Assembly (NCBI RefSeq): GCF_003590095.1
Contig: NC_039491.1
Coordinates: forward strand, 1,922,001 to 1,986,000
Source: Trichoplusia ni
Taxonomy: Eukaryota > Arthropoda > Insecta > Lepidoptera > Noctuidae
Reading direction: 5' to 3'
DNA length: 64,000 nucleotides
Positions 42,093-55,694 of the stretch are shown here, piece after piece. The notes beneath the pieces are model-generated. The model ran no database searches and was not told the origin of the DNA. It worked only from the letters and a program-made list of their open reading frames with translations. The position numbers were made by a program, and so were the translations under genes. The first letter of the stretch is position 1. Every line of letters starts with the position of its first letter.

Positions 42093-44439
42093 TTAAATTA
42101 ATCCGAGGGTATAACTGAGGCCACAATAAAACAAAGTTAATATGCCAGTAATGTGTCTGTTTTGTCTGGAAACTTATTATTTTGTTAATTTGTTCGCTAT
42201 CAGAGTAATGTCTTTATAGAATTATGATATCTCAGTGCATTAAACTGTTTTTATATCAGCTCGAGTGTCTGAACTCTTACTTTGTTTTCTCACTTTATCT
42301 GTAGAGTGCACCTACCAATAGTTTAATGGGCGTGTGGGTGTTATGGACATGATTAGTAATTAATTCAAGTATATCACAGTCGTACGTCCGTGGGTGTTGG
42401 TATTCTGTAATAAAAATGGCGTCCGTTTGATCGTACTATTAACATCCCGATGCGATGGCGCGGTTGCATCAAGTGAAATGTCACAGAGCTACTAAAAATA
42501 ATGGAAACTGATAAAGTGCCCTTCGAGAAAGAACTTTCTTTTTTTAGATGATAAAGACATGTTTGTTGACAATGACTATCTCAGTTGTGAGTTTTAAACT
42601 TGTATAAGAGAATAGATGATCAACTAATGCTTCATGACAGTCTGAAGGTTTAATCCAAAAATGGACTAATTGTGTCACCTATTAAAACCTATACCTGAAA
42701 GTTACGTCAAGCAAATATATTATGAAGTTTACTGAATACCACATCCAAAGGTTGTGAGATGCGTCTGTGGGAGCAAGTGGTTCAGGTGGGCGAGCCCAGT
42801 CCACGAAGTACAAATAGTTGTGCGCTCCGGTCAACGCGACTCGATACACCACCGAATGATCTCTCGTTCTGTCTCTACATACGCAATGTACATTATAATT
42901 TCTAGAAAGTACCAACTGACTCGTGTTCATTTGGTTAAACTTTCAATTTGATATGAATTCATAAAACGAGTCTTGGTTTTCTCTCAATACATTCATAGTA
43001 TTAGTGTTTTACTCCATTAGTTTTATATATTAAAAAGTTGCCTTCGTTTAAGATCATGGTCGAAAACGATTTATAGTCTCTTAGTAATTGCACTTGCTGT
43101 TGGTACGTCTTAATTCCCATGTTTGTTTGTTTGTTTATACGTAATTGTGTCTTATAGCGTGGGTGAAGTATTTACATATACATTAAATACTCAATCGATT
43201 TGGCGTGCGCTCAAATGGAATATTGATGTTAAAATCGAACAGAGGTGGAAACTGGTTGAATTATTTTCGGAAAACTAGATTTTTTATGTAGTATTGTTTC
43301 AGTATGGTGATTTATTCCATGTGGATACAGGGCGTGTGTTGCACGTGCTAGATACAACGAAAATGTCTAATCAATATCAAAAACTCGTTTGTTTGTAGAC
43401 GAGATGCCAGACCACTTGCTCAGTTACCTCAGAGAGGCGGTAACATTGACTAAAGATAAAATAAATTAATGATAATCTCATACAGAAGTGTTTGCTTTTT
43501 AAAACGCTACAAAACTGTAAATTACAATGGAGCACGATGAAGAGTGTGTATAAATTTCGCTGGCATTCCCACACACTAACGTCACCGAGCCGCGTACCTA
43601 CGCAGATGTCCTCTGCACCTGTGTGAGTGCACGTAGCGTAAATACACCTCCCTTAACAGACTTATACAGCGTCCGGTGGACCTTATCACGGGGGCACAGA
43701 GTCGATAATAGCATGGTACAATATTAACAGGTACATGAATAAGGTTGTGTTACTGTACCGTATTGTTTCACGTTTACGCGTCTCTGTGTGGCGAGGTTAA
43801 GTAGAGCGGCGTTATCTTAGAACAGAGATTCCGTAGAGTCCGGATTAAACTATAAAATAATGTATTGATGTAATATACATGAATGTTAAGATTACTTTTT
43901 AAGTTATTGAATTGAACGTATTGGTTATATTTCGCAACTCATTATTGATGAATCGAACGGATTGAATTTAATACGTTTTTTTATTTATCTTCGTAATTTG
44001 CGTTTAGTGTGTTTACGTAGTCTTCGTGAGATATAATTATAGCATGTTTGTGTATACTGCAGGTGATGGTGATTCACCTACAATTTACGTAATAGAATCT
44101 TGCCTACCTGCTACACAAATAATCACGTTTCATAATTACCGAGGGTTTAGTGCATTGTCCGTCCAGTCTAAATGTCATCGAACGGGGTTTCGCAAGAGCG
44201 TCAATCACGGGCGGTCACCTACTTTCGCGATCGACTCGAGGCGATTAGTCGACACTCGACTACATTCACCGAGGCCTCGGATCACCTCTACGCAACAATT
44301 GTTTCTGTAGGAATCTTTTATTTATGGCAGCGTGGCGCTGCGCTTGTGTGAGTGGGCCGTAAGCGACCGTGCCCGTGTTTTACCTGTATGGTAAAATATT
44401 GACAATAATGTCAACCGTATTTGTATAAGATTAGAGTCT

Positions 44440-45115
44440 TAATTGGCGCGCGCGCGACAGACACAGAATTGCCCTACCGGCAATAAGTCAACGCTCGAAC
44501 TCGCCTGTTTGACAAGATTCCAACCGCGTCTGTCCTGTTTGTTTATTGTAATCGGTTTGACAATGAGCTTAAGGTGCGGTTTCGAGTGATCTCCTGGCTC
44601 GCGCTCTCTTGTGATTGTTCTCGGCTACTCGGTGCGAGACTGTGTTTGTGTTTGTATTATACGTCATGTATACCGGCTTACTGTAGATTCGCCTCTTAGC
44701 ATTCATAATTGCTTGGCGACTGAGCGGCTTTTAAAGCTTGCCGTTGATTGGTTTTTATTCGCGGTTTGAGTTCACATTTTATTTATCCGTAATTATCAGA
44801 ATCGTTACATTGAGTTATAGGTATGCGTTTGATTCGGTTTTATAGCCGGAGGAGAGTGGAAAGGCTCGAAACTCGGAGAGTTACAAAAGCAGCAAAAAGC
44901 GGTTGATAAGTCGCCGACAATCACAGTGCAGATAACGGAAGGTCAATGAGGAGTACGTCAGACGATTGAAATGGCGCGCTTCGGCGGTTGGTATGGTCGC
45001 GCGTCGTCCGCGCGGGAGCGAGCGTCGCGCGGCGCGATAGCGGCGTCTCTGTCGCGCGCTCGGCGCTCCACCGACCTCCTTGGATGTGCGGCCTGCAAGG
45101 TCGGCCGCCTTAATT
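44440..45115. promoter_or_regulatory. CpG-rich island
   Basis: Two CpG-dense blocks (about 44440-44660 and 44940-45110) include GGCGCGCGCGCGACAG and runs of GCGCG on an AT-rich background. In insects such islands often mark promoters or enhancers of regulatory genes. A minus-strand donor CGGGG|GTAAGTC lies 450 bp further right, at about 45559-45553. No coding frame is supported. Confidence 0.3.
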
Positions 45116-48100
45116 AATAAACTCACCGTAAAGTATTTGAGGTCGATCGGAGAAGCGTCTACAATCTTACTCGAACCTTTGTCTAGTTATTGACCCGTAC
45201 CCGTCCCACGATGAAGGCTTTTATTGCTCTATCCATGAATTGAAAAGATAAAAATAAACTACCAACTAATTAAATAAGCTAACCAATTTAAATATTTATA
45301 TAATTTTTTACACGCAGGTCATTTAAGTATTCATCTTTCGTGTAATGATTTCGTATTGTGTAATGAAAGAGCAAATGTAAATTATTTGTTTTATGCACAT
45401 TTGGGAGATTAAATTAGAGAATTGCGTTTAAAAACCTTCTTGTCGTTTGTGAATTGTTTAGTGTGGTCATAACAATAGTCTTCGTATGCAAATGATATAT
45501 CGCATAGTAACCAGTGAAATTGTTAACGGCGAAATAAAAAAAAATGAAAGTTTGACTTACCCCCGTAGACAATTAAGAGGTTTCGTCAGATCCGTGTCTG
45601 ATTGTATCTTAATGTAATGTTGTGTCGCGACTATGTATTTGTTAAATACATAAGAACGTTACTTTCGCCACACACGTTTACAATTTTAGATTAATATACA
45701 AATTTAAGTCAAGTTAATTACACGAACTTCGGAAATGATGTGTTAAAGTGGGCTAGAAACTCTGGACACTTAAATTTTTAATAAATTTATTTTATTCATA
45801 TGTCGAAGGGCTAAGGTTAAAAAATATATAAGCAAGAATATCCTCTCTTCTCTAAGGTCTGGTCCTCCTGTAACAAGCCATAACTTACTTTTGGGAATCC
45901 CTGAACCAAAACAAAACCTTATTACTGTCAGTAAATTGTACAGTCATAGTGAATTACAGTCATGTAAAAAATACTACATGCAAATGGATCGATGTGACTT
46001 TGTTCATGGTCATTTTCAAAGCGTGAAAACCCTGAGATTTCAGGGTTGTGGGTCGCCTTCCACAACCTCTAATAATATAGCAGATGTATAAAAGAGATGT
46101 CGTAAGACATGTAGAGCGCTGTCTCGTTCCTACAAATGCATGTCTTGCTAAGAGGTAGCAGTAGGCCCTGACTTCGTATTTTGGAAAGCATGGTTAGGAT
46201 GTGGCTTGCCCTAAGTCTAGCCATATCGATCAGGTGGGTGACACCTAAATAAGGATATCACGTAGGTTTGAGATTTCAAGGCTTCCTACGAAGCAAATCC
46301 TCTAAAATGATCCTGATTTTAAGTGTTTTGTCCTTAGATTCTGATGACCATAAGGTTGTCAGGCATAATGTATTTATTTACTAATTTATGTACACACAGC
46401 ATAGTAAAAAATATAACATTACAAAATATGCTGTACAAAAGTTCTGGTTATTTCTATAGCATCTATTCTCCACCAGATGCGCCTTGGTGATATTGGTTGT
46501 ATTGATAAAGAAGTTTTATTAAATAACATTGTTATATACTACGTCGATATCCAGTTGCCCAAACCACGCTTTCAATCTATCATCCGTCTATCAGAAATAA
46601 TATTAGTCGCTTAATGTCAATAGTGTTTCTGAATGCTGAAAAGACTTGCGTTAAAAGATCAATGCCACCGTTTCTCAAAATACATATAAAAGTGATGATA
46701 ATATATCCTACTTACATAACAAATGATTTCAAATATAGAAACACAACTTTTCTGATTTTTTAAATCTGGTCGGTTATTACATATTAGCAAATTTTACACA
46801 GTTTTAAACTTCCGGGTCAATTAGTTGCTGACAAAACATTACATTGATATAATGAGCACAAGGTCTACATTTTGTCACAGCGCAGTTTTACTTATAAACG
46901 TAAAAACTGTTCGTTATATAATTTCTAATCATTACATATACGATGACGTTATTAAACAAGAAGTTATTTAATGGTTTGATAACAATTAATTGCACTGATA
47001 AGTCTTGTTTTAAAAGATTGAAAAAGAAATGAATGTATTCGTTAAAACTGTGCATTTAGTGTCGAAACTTTCGATATTAAAGTAACAACGGGATCCTTTT
47101 GTGGAATTAGATTGCAAGAATGTAATAAGTACAGGTCATATTATACTTCTTTAGAAATGTTAGTTTTCGTTCATTTTATTAAAACAAAAGATTTATAGAG
47201 TATTCCATAAAGTTAATCTACATAAGCTGGCATGATCTTATAGTCTTCTTAGCTTACATTTGTAAAAGAAATTAAAATATACTTAGATGACTTACCTACT
47301 TATTTGTTTTAAGTGTATATTCGTCATTAGCAATGCTTTTATTTTATTTCTTACAATTTCAATCTACATCCAATCCAAGAAAATATGGAAGATATCAATT
47401 TACAATATAACTCACACAATCTTACAAAAATAATATCCATCGTTAGCGCAGTTTTCTTCACTTTTCTTATTGTTTTAAACTTCATAGAAAGTTTTTTGAG
47501 TTATTCATTGTATTAATTTGTGTGTAATAAACTATTCTAGTCTATTGTTGAGTTGCTTTGTCTTCGGATGCGATATGGATAACTTTCTACAACAAATTAT
47601 GGACGTTTTTTTATTAAGAAGGTTAGAAATTAAATTATATAGTGAACAATTTCCAATTATATTTTTCTTAAATAACTTTTGAAGTAAAAAGAGATTGATG
47701 TTTGAGTGTGTCTAATGTTTAGCCTATGGGATTGCTATAAATAGCGGTTTTGCAAATAACTGGATTGACGCCGAGATCCATGGCCGTGGCGAGACGTGTA
47801 TTCTCAATAATTCCCATAGATCTTATTATATTCTGCAGATATGAGTTTAGGCATTAATATCGATCATTGTTTTATATAACTAGGGTGTTATTCAGTTACA
47901 CTAGTCTCTGTCTTTCCACTTTTGTCTTCATGTATCTTAAAAAAACAATAAACGGTAAAGTCAATGACCTTTTCACCACGTAGGTAGATTTTTACATTTA
48001 CTTGTCGGTTCTATATTTATATTGATTTCATACGGTCAAGAAACAGACAAAGAACATTTCTGCACAGTTCTATAAATAAATCAAAGCCAGTCCATATTTT

Positions 48101-48295
48101 CTAGGTATGGTATCGCGCGTCTGCGTTGACAAATAATTATAATCTATGCGTAGCGTTCGGCGCGGGCGCACATTGTTGCCCGCTTATGTAAGTCGGAACG
48201 TCTTCCACTTTCGAATCAAGTTTATTGACACGGCAAGCTCGACAAACGCAGACGCTTCACAGTTACATCGGCAACGCTTTGATTCTCGTACTTAC

Positions 48296-48490
48296 CTGTG
48301 CCCGGACAACGGAATACTTACCGGCAACAATTTAAAAAATATCATTATGCTACGACTCTTGAGAGATTCGTGCTCATTTTGTTTCGGTATAGGAAGTAAG
48401 CGATGCTCGCAGCCCGCCAGCGGATTGTTACTCGACAACACAATTGTTTACACATGTTTGTTTCTTCATCTCACTGTAAAAGGCTTTTAA
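48296..48490 (-). other. Candidate upstream exon with two donors
   Basis: Two strong minus-strand donors lie 26 bases apart: TTGCCG|GTAAGTATTC (exon end 48322) and GGGCACAG|GTAAGTACG (exon end 48296). Just before them an ATG with A at -3 opens M-I-F-F-K-L-L-P, which ends exactly in phase 0 at the first donor, the phase required by the proposed exon at 6890. A short upstream ORF precedes it. The exon's 5' limit is unknown. The match could be chance, since many donor-like sites exist here. Confidence 0.25.
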
Positions 48491-49962
48491 GTTAATTACT
48501 ACAATCATGACTGATAAGTAGCCAGAATTTAAAAGTACAAAACCTGTTTTTTTAACTATGTAATAAATTACTGACAACACTAATGGATAGACTAGAAGCA
48601 ACCTTTAAAAGTTTATAGGCACAGGACTAAATGATGCTAATTATCAAATAACTCAATAAACTTAGTTGGCAACAACTAGTTTCGAATATTGGTGTACTTT
48701 GGTGAAACCATAACTCATCAAGGCGGTAAACACAAGCTGTTAATAAATTAATTCGCTTACAATTTATATACTTATATTAAGATGTTTAATGTTAATTTTA
48801 TGTATGGCCCGCCCCCAGCTATATTAATCCTAAAGGCGAAGCGCACTCATTAAGTTTTTTTATTAGCTATAAATCTACTAGTGTAAACGGTTTGTCGCTA
48901 ACAATCGTACTGACTAAACACTGACTAATCGCTGCGCTTCTCAAATCTAAGCTGCTTTCGCATGCCCCCGCCACTTCACGTGCGGCCTCACTACGACGTA
49001 TTTAAACTCCTTGGAGATGGGCCTCCTTGGGCCCAGTTGAGTTGACAAGTGAATTTTTCACCTTGTGCTTCCCATTGTACTCACTTTTCTTCTTTTATCG
49101 ATCATCTGGAAATTAAAGTAATATTATGTAAAAATTCTTGATGCATGTGTTTTTGAAATCTATAATTTAGTCCAAAATCGGAAAATATTGAAAACAGTAT
49201 CAAATGATCAATTAACCGCAAATAATTAACATTACTAATACATTGTTTTGTTTGACTATCAAAACGATGACTGTTACTTGTATAATTTGACATACAATTC
49301 GTCGTTTATAAGCCGCAATGTCGCAACACAAATAACTGCGCATGTTTTCGTGAACTCTCTTAACCGCAAAGTGTACTTAAGATGTGTATAGATCTTGTTA
49401 TAATGTATCAAATTGTTAAATTATACGTATCATTGATTGTTCTCATCATCGAGTGCACATTCAATGAGAATAATCGTATTTACAGTAAATATAATATATT
49501 CCTAAATCCCGGAAAACATATACCCACTCGATATTGTTCTTTTCTTGTTGCTATGTACTCTTGTCTATTGTTTTATCTTAACGTATTTATTATACAAGAT
49601 TTTTTGTTGAATATTTATTATAAGTACCGCTTAGCAACTGTTTTGGCAGAATTTTCTTTTTAATCTTGATTATTGATTGATATTTTTGTTACAGGTTTGT
49701 CTCGTGCGAGGATCGGCCTCGTAATTGGAATACAATCACATGACAATCACTTATTGCATCAGTCAACAATTCTCTGTCATCATTGCTTATAATTCCTATT
49801 TCCTACACAATATGGCGACTTAAAAAGAAATTTCATTTTTAGTTTAGAAATAAACATATATTTTTTTAAATATAGAACATTTTCCTAAATGTTGTATATT
49901 TAAAAAATGTTTTTCTTGTGCCTTATTCAGCCATCCTGGCCTTTACCATACACCTTATAGTA

Positions 49963-50006
49963 TTTTTCATTCATTCATTCACCCAATGAATGAATGAAGA
50001 ATGAAT
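49963..50006. repeat. Palindromic tetranucleotide repeat
   Basis: TTCATTCATTCATTC is followed, after ACCCA, by AATGAATGAATGAA and more ATGAA units. The two blocks are perfect reverse complements over about 14 bases and could form a hairpin or cruciform. Confidence 0.75.
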
Positions 50007-50314
50007 GTGTGAATTACATTGATTAGTACGTTCAGTGTAGGAGCTGCTCCGTAGGATGTAGATCGACGGATTACAGATGCGGATGCCGGAGGCTGCATGT
50101 TAATATCCGCCCCTTTAATAGAGGTTACAATAATGTTGATAGTTAACCTTGTAGGGCAAAGGAAACTGTGATTGATGAGGTCAACTCATTATTTAGTCTA
50201 AAATCAGTGAAACTCCAAAAGTAGGTGACTAAAACTGTTAGCATATTATCGGGGGAATGTAGGTTGACACCTGCTTGTCACCTTACATGATCTCTTAAAG
50301 TAAGACTTGCAATT

Positions 50315-50367
50315 GGGAAAGTGGGATAGCGCATTACACGCAATACAGCGCTATCTCTCTTCTATAC
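50315..50367. repeat. Palindromic repeat, copy 2
   Basis: GGGATAGCGCATTACAC, then a short loop, then ATACAGCGCTATCTCTCTTC. The arms are imperfect inverted copies over about 24 bases, sharing GATAGCGC with the other arm and the layout of the other family members. Confidence 0.65.
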
Positions 50368-50499
50368 TTACAGTATTTTACGAGATTGTTCAAGTGCTTT
50401 GGTATTTTGGGTATAATGGGTGGAGAAGTCTTTAATGATGACTTTATCTAGAAGAAGTGCGTCACGCTCGGACCCCAGATCAGACACAGTCTGGACACT

Positions 50500-50572
50500 T
50501 ATCATCATCATCATTAGTCCAAATTCATCCACTGCTAGACATAGGCCTCCCCAGTTGCACGACATAAAGATC
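50500..50572 (-). mobile_element. 3' tail of a non-LTR retrotransposon
   Basis: On the minus strand: GGGGAGGCCTATGTCTAGCA then GTGGATGAATTTGGACTAAT followed by repeated GATGAT. This is the very common lepidopteran LINE tail (GGCCTATGTCCAGCAGTGGA followed by a GATGAT microsatellite). Only the last roughly 70 bases remain. Confidence 0.75.
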
Positions 50573-53500
50573 TCTCTTGACGTTGACTATCTATCAGATG
50601 GACTTTTACTAGATCGAAAAAAAGAAGGTGTGGGTTAAGTTCCCGTATTGTCTCCGGTCAAAGATCAATCAATTCACCTCTAATTCAGAACAAAGAACTT
50701 TTCCACAATACTCAGCCACAGATGAGTCAGAGTTTTAACTTATTGTACGGAATATTAAGACCCATTAAGACACGGAAATCCCCATGCAATATCTCGCAAC
50801 GTATAAAGATCAGTCAGACATGTTTCAAAACTCATCAACACTATTCATTTCTAATGTAAATTAGTAATTATTTTGTTTTCGATTAGATCTAGTAAGACTA
50901 GCCAGGTCGCCTACCCATCCAACTCCATGTTAACATTTTTCCGGACGTTAAACATCGGCACCGTTTTAAGAAACCATATCATTATAACAAACACTTCATG
51001 CACTCTTTAATGCTAATTAGCATATGATTACACACGGCTAAAACAAAAATACTATTACAATGATTTATCGGCTCAGTATTAGAAGACCACGCAAATACGC
51101 CATGTTGTAGTTCAATGACCCGCGCGTGCTTGGGAAACAGTTTTAGTTACTACGAATGTCATTAGAGTGAGTTTATTAAAAAGGTGGCGTGAATTGTTTA
51201 TATTATGGGCTGGTTGAAATATGGATGAATGGATTTTAACTGAATTACCTGTATTTGTTGAATTTGTATTAAGGCGTGTTTTTTTATTTGTATTTTTATG
51301 TATATTTAGTCTATAGTTATTGCATACTTTTTTAAGCAACTACGGTATCTAAAAAAAATGTTATTTTATATTGTAAAATATGTAGAACAAAAGTCCAAAG
51401 CAGAAGTCATATTTTTTTAAATTCTTGGAAAGTAAAATGTATAAAAATAATCATGATTCTCAGTATAACGTCTTCATGACCTAAATAATGAACGAAACGT
51501 TATTTTGACGTTTGAATTACGTTTAGAATGACATGTTTTGATAAAATAGGATTCTAGGATGATTATCTGTAGTTGTTACACGTTTCATTCGTATTTATGT
51601 TAAACATATTATTATAAACGTACGAATAAATAAAAATAAACGGTAACAAACATTTACCTAGCTAATTTTTTGTACCATTTTATTCAGATATTTATTTTAA
51701 GCAAAGCATTTTGAAATTGTTACAGACAACACTGCACTTTTTTAAACTGCAGTTTACCCGTGTGATCATCTAGATTTGAAATTTTGTACTAAGTTTGACA
51801 GCGATTTTGGCGCCAACGTCTGACAGATTAAATAGTATTATACAGTATGTAATTAGCCTTACCGATTTGGTGGGATGTTCTCAAAAGCTTACTATAGTTG
51901 TAAGTTAATAGCTGCTTCTTTATCAGTTTATTTTTTTGTTTCGCCATCGTATAATTATATTTTCCTAATACATTGTTACCATTGGTGCTAGAAAGAGTTG
52001 TCGTTAATTTCAAACATTTATAAAAAATCATCAACACAATTAAAAATAAGTTTGAATGAAAAGAAATCGTTATAAAAGTTATAAATACCTATATAATTAT
52101 GTGAGGCATAACACGAATGATTCGAGCTCGGTGAGTGAATCCGCGTATCTATAAACTGAATATATCTATACCGTTTAGTTACGCGTAGGTATATACAATA
52201 GTCTGCGGTGGAAGCGTGTTTGTAAAGTAGACTGTAATCGTTAGTCACTGACATCGAAACGCAGAGCTGAGACACAAGTGTAGATATGACAACTCTCATT
52301 TTAATGCCTATTTTGATGTCTGTCAGTCACCTGTCACATTTATCAGAATTTACATGGGGGCGTTTTGCAGTTCAGGTCTTTCGGTATACTGAAGCGTAGG
52401 AATTGGGATACCCTGCTTTATAAATACTAATTGACACACAAAATATGTACGTAATAATTATTATGCACTAATAGGCACAGAGTCTGCGTAGTATAGTATG
52501 TTAACATTTTCATTATCATTGAATTAACAAATTAAAATAACAGCTGATCGTTAATTAACCTTTAATACATCGCAGTAATGTAGGCCTGCACTTATCAACG
52601 TAAACTCTTCAAGATGCCTCACATTATGTCGATAGCTTTCAATTATATTATCCAAGGTTTTGGGTTAGGGTAGTAACCCTACAAAGGGTCACACACAACA
52701 CATTTGAATTTTAAATTAAAACAAAACACTGAGCGGTATTTATCATTTCATTGCACACATCGAATACAAGTGTCATAAGGTAATAATCGTATAAGTGTCA
52801 TGTCTGCGCTTGCGATGTCTTTGATATCATCTCGAAAGCGTACCGAGCGTGTAGGCATTTACATAGATCGCGCCCACTCCGCTTCATCCACCGCGATTTT
52901 TACTCAGATACAAACAACTATTACACGGCCGAGTTGTTACGTTAATAGAATATGAGACAATGTACTGAGAACGGGTGCTCTTTAACTCGCGAGTGTTTGA
53001 TTTCACCCGTTGAGACAGGTTTGGAGGCCGGAATGCGCGCCGTGCCGTACGCCAGAGGTTAATAAAGCGCGCACTTGCTCGCTACTTTATTGCTTTTTGT
53101 GGTCATAAATAAAAACGCTTTCGAGAAATAAACAATTTATGCATTATCGAGTCTGTTAATTTTTGTGCCTGCATCGTTCGATATTCAGATTGAAAGTAAA
53201 ACACAAGTGCCGTATCAATTAAATATTCTGCAAAGAATTATTTAATCATGCTTCAGACAGTGTAACTGTTCTCCTTTTAAAATAATAATGACATGCACAT
53301 TATAACGTTTCTGATTGTATTTAAATGTTAACAATACGGAACGTTAAGCTGTAGATTAAAACAGCGATAAAACTTAGTCGAAAGTCCAATTGAATATTGA
53401 GTGGATTTTGTTCTTTTCTGTTATCGTCGTGCCTACGCAACATCGTAGCCGTCGTAGGCGCGCGCGTGGTGGTGACGTCAGTGCCCTACGAGGCGCTACG

Positions 53501-53857
53501 AGAGCTACGCACCCACGCGCTGACCCGACACACCCTCGACTGTGGGCTACCCACACATACGACTATATTAACAGACTAAATTAAATGAAGACTAAATATA
53601 ACCAATGACGAATTTTTGCAGAAGCAGTCTTGTATCATTTTTGCCATTGTGATTCATTCAAATCTCTACTTTATTGTTACATTTCCTTATTCTACTGAAA
53701 CTGTTAAAATAACTTGTTGCTAAAAAAGGATGTTTAAAAGATAGACAGAATAAAAGTAAAAATAAAACTAACAACTTTATTATCAACATGGTTTAAACCA
53801 CCTTCTCCAAACTATGTAGGTACGCAAGGTTCAGGTTAGCGTTCGCGATGTGGTAAA

Positions 53858-53911
53858 GATAAAGCGAGACGGCGCACTAACAAGTGTAGAGCAACCTCTC
53901 TCTTCCACAAC
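53858..53911. repeat. Palindromic repeat, copy 3
   Basis: GATAAAGCGAGACGGCGCAC, a short loop and then TAGAGCAACCTCTCTCTTCC-AC. It has the same order of words as the copies at 54.8 and 62.8 kb (GAGACGGCG in one arm, CTTCCAC at the end). Confidence 0.55.
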
Positions 53912-54774
53912 GGCAACAGACTTACATAAACATTTGGTGTTAGACCCTTAAACTAGCAGTTTACAGTGTGGGTCACATATGCAGGTAAAACAGCTTAGAT
54001 GCTTGTACCAGTATTTTACTATTAATTCTTATTGTATAAATTAAATTGAATCAAGGTTTTGTTTAAGATTACGTGATTTGTTCAATGAGTTTGTTTTTGA
54101 CTTTACATGTTTTTTAATAGGTCAGTCCCGCTATCATTGTTCATCCTTTTTGCCAGAAGATAGATGCTCCTGCGTTTAAAAAAATAATTTCAGAGGGTAG
54201 TTCCTAGTAGAAGGTCTCATGTTCCCCGCTAGATGGTGTTAAAGCCAATATTTTCAGTTTTATCAAATTAAATCTGGGGGCACGGTAGTGATCCCGCCAA
54301 GACATGCCCAGCGAAGCGGACACTACCTACCTTTTGTCGAAGCTTATTTTATCTGGAACAATTTGACATTCATTGGACTCTTGAACCACACTTGAATATC
54401 TACGGCATAAACAGTATTTAATAATAGATAATATTAAATAATACAAAAATGAGAATAATGTAACTGGCTAGCAATTACACTGAAACTGAAGGTACCTACG
54501 GAATAAAGATTAACTGCATGATACCTACATATGTATAAGTATTAAACTTGTATCTATCGATACAACAAGATTGGCAATTTAAGTTTTATAATATGTTAAT
54601 TAGTATCTACAATTATATGAAAGCCTTCTCTAAGAATAAATAAATAAATAAAATAATTGATTTTGAGAGGATACCCGACTATGCAATGTTGCTCGTCGGT
54701 TCAGCAGTAAGAGCCTGTTACAAGTGACGCTTCCTCTCCCGAGGCCCTAAGAAGGTGGGTGTCCAATGTGTCTA

Positions 54775-54824
54775 GTGGAAAAGGGACGGCGCTCTTCGTG
54801 ATACGTGGTCTGTCACGCTTCCAC
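54775..54824. repeat. Palindromic repeat, copy 4
   Basis: GTGGAAAAGGGACGGCGCTC ... GTCTGTCACGCTTCCAC. It matches the reverse complement of the copy at 62817-62867 over most of its length. Confidence 0.65.
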
Positions 54825-55072
54825 AAAAGCAATCAAATCTAAGGCGTGGTAGACCTAAAAAATATTAAGGTATATGGTACCCACAGCTGAACAAGGGCTA
54901 TGGTACCCACAGTAAATTAATCATATTTCACTTTATAATATATTAATATTTAAAGCAAAATCAACGCAACTTAATCTAGGTACCTACTCCTTAATTGTTT
55001 GCAGAAAAATATATTAATTAAATGTAGCTAATTAGATATTATTATCAGTAGGTATAAAAGGACTCAGCGCTA

Positions 55073-55352
55073 TCTAATATATAAAATTCCCGTGTCACGA
55101 TGTTAGTTACCGTACTCCTCCGAAACGGTTCGACCGATTTTTATGAAATTTTGTATACATATTGGGTAGGTCTGAGAATAGAACAACATCTATTTTTCAT
55201 ACCCCTAAGTGATAAGGGTTGCTCACACTTAAAAAAATATTTTAGTTTTTGGACGAAATTGTTTGTTTTTATTTTTTTTATAATGTGGCATTAAAAATAC
55301 ACACAACTAGAAATAATTCATTAGGCAAAACAACGTTTTCTGGGTCAGCTAG
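55073..55352 (+). mobile_element. Helitron-like element, complete and short
   Basis: It begins TCTAATATATAAAATTCCCG directly after an A and ends GGGTCAGCTAG directly before a T, the classic A|TC...CTAG|T insertion of Helitrons. Internal words such as TTACCGTACTCCTCCGAAAC, GGTTCGACCGATTTTTATGA and GGTAGGTCTGAGAATAG are typical of a very abundant lepidopteran non-autonomous family. It is 280 bp long and has no coding capacity. It lies about 220 bp before the CpG-rich start of the downstream plus-strand gene. Confidence 0.85.
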
Positions 55353-55574
55353 TAATACTATAAGGATAGGAAGGATAAAAAGGATAGATATATTATATCA
55401 TATACTCTACAAATTATTTTATGTTAACGTACCGAAACAAAAACGGAAACAAATTTCTTTTTCTTTTTTCGGTTCTAGTGTCCATAATCTATAAAAACAA
55501 ATTTAATTAAATGAATATTTTATTCTCCAATAAACATAGTCATAACATTGTTTATAAAGTATTGGTCCGATCAT

Positions 55575-55694
55575 TGAGTGCGCGGGACGCGCTGTGCAAC
55601 TCGCGACACAGCTGTCAGGCGCGGTTCCAGAGGCGAGCGCGGGGGGGGGCGCCGCCATTACGTTCATTCCGCGTCGAACTATCAAACAAGATAC
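55575..55694 (+). promoter_or_regulatory. CpG-rich promoter/5' UTR of the two-exon gene
   Basis: A sharply GC-rich block with a run of nine G at 55641-55649, followed at once by GCCGCCATTA (55651-55660), which fits the YY1/Pleiohomeotic core GCCAT in its usual place close to a transcription start. The first ATG downstream is at 55695. No TATA box is evident. The exact start site cannot be read from sequence. Confidence 0.5.

Larger units (their letters stand above)
23471..44430. other. Non-coding AT-rich region
   Basis: Mostly AT-rich DNA without convincing exons. GC islands lie at 31070-31215 (with repeated CGATC words near 31186-31206), around 33960-34010 and 35930-36060. A hairpin GCGAGG-CCG-CCTCGC sits at 36037-36051. 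LINE-like tails are seen near 27595-27785 and possibly 32525-32585, where CTTCCCTGAAGGGGTAAGG resembles another lepidopteran LINE end. One palindromic repeat copy lies at 39824-39872. Good minus-strand donors near 24806, 27045 and 32372 lack a supported exon. Confidence 0.5.
45116..55072. other. Non-coding AT-rich region with palindromic repeats
   Basis: No convincing coding exon. It holds palindromic repeat copies at 50315-50367, 53858-53911 and 54775-54824, a LINE tail at 50500-50572, a (TTCA)n/(TGAA)n palindrome at 49963-50006, and a GC island at 53440-53545. It also holds a foldback near 54286-54330 (GGTAGTG...CACTACC) and a 14-bp direct repeat TATGGTACCCACAG at 54873 and 54899. A candidate minus-strand exon end with two donors is near 48296-48322. 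Confidence 0.5.

Noticed and set aside
49382..49663. 93-codon hydrophobic ATG frame
   Set aside because: Very AT-rich codons (Ile, Leu, Tyr, Phe) as expected by chance; no promoter, splice or homology signal.
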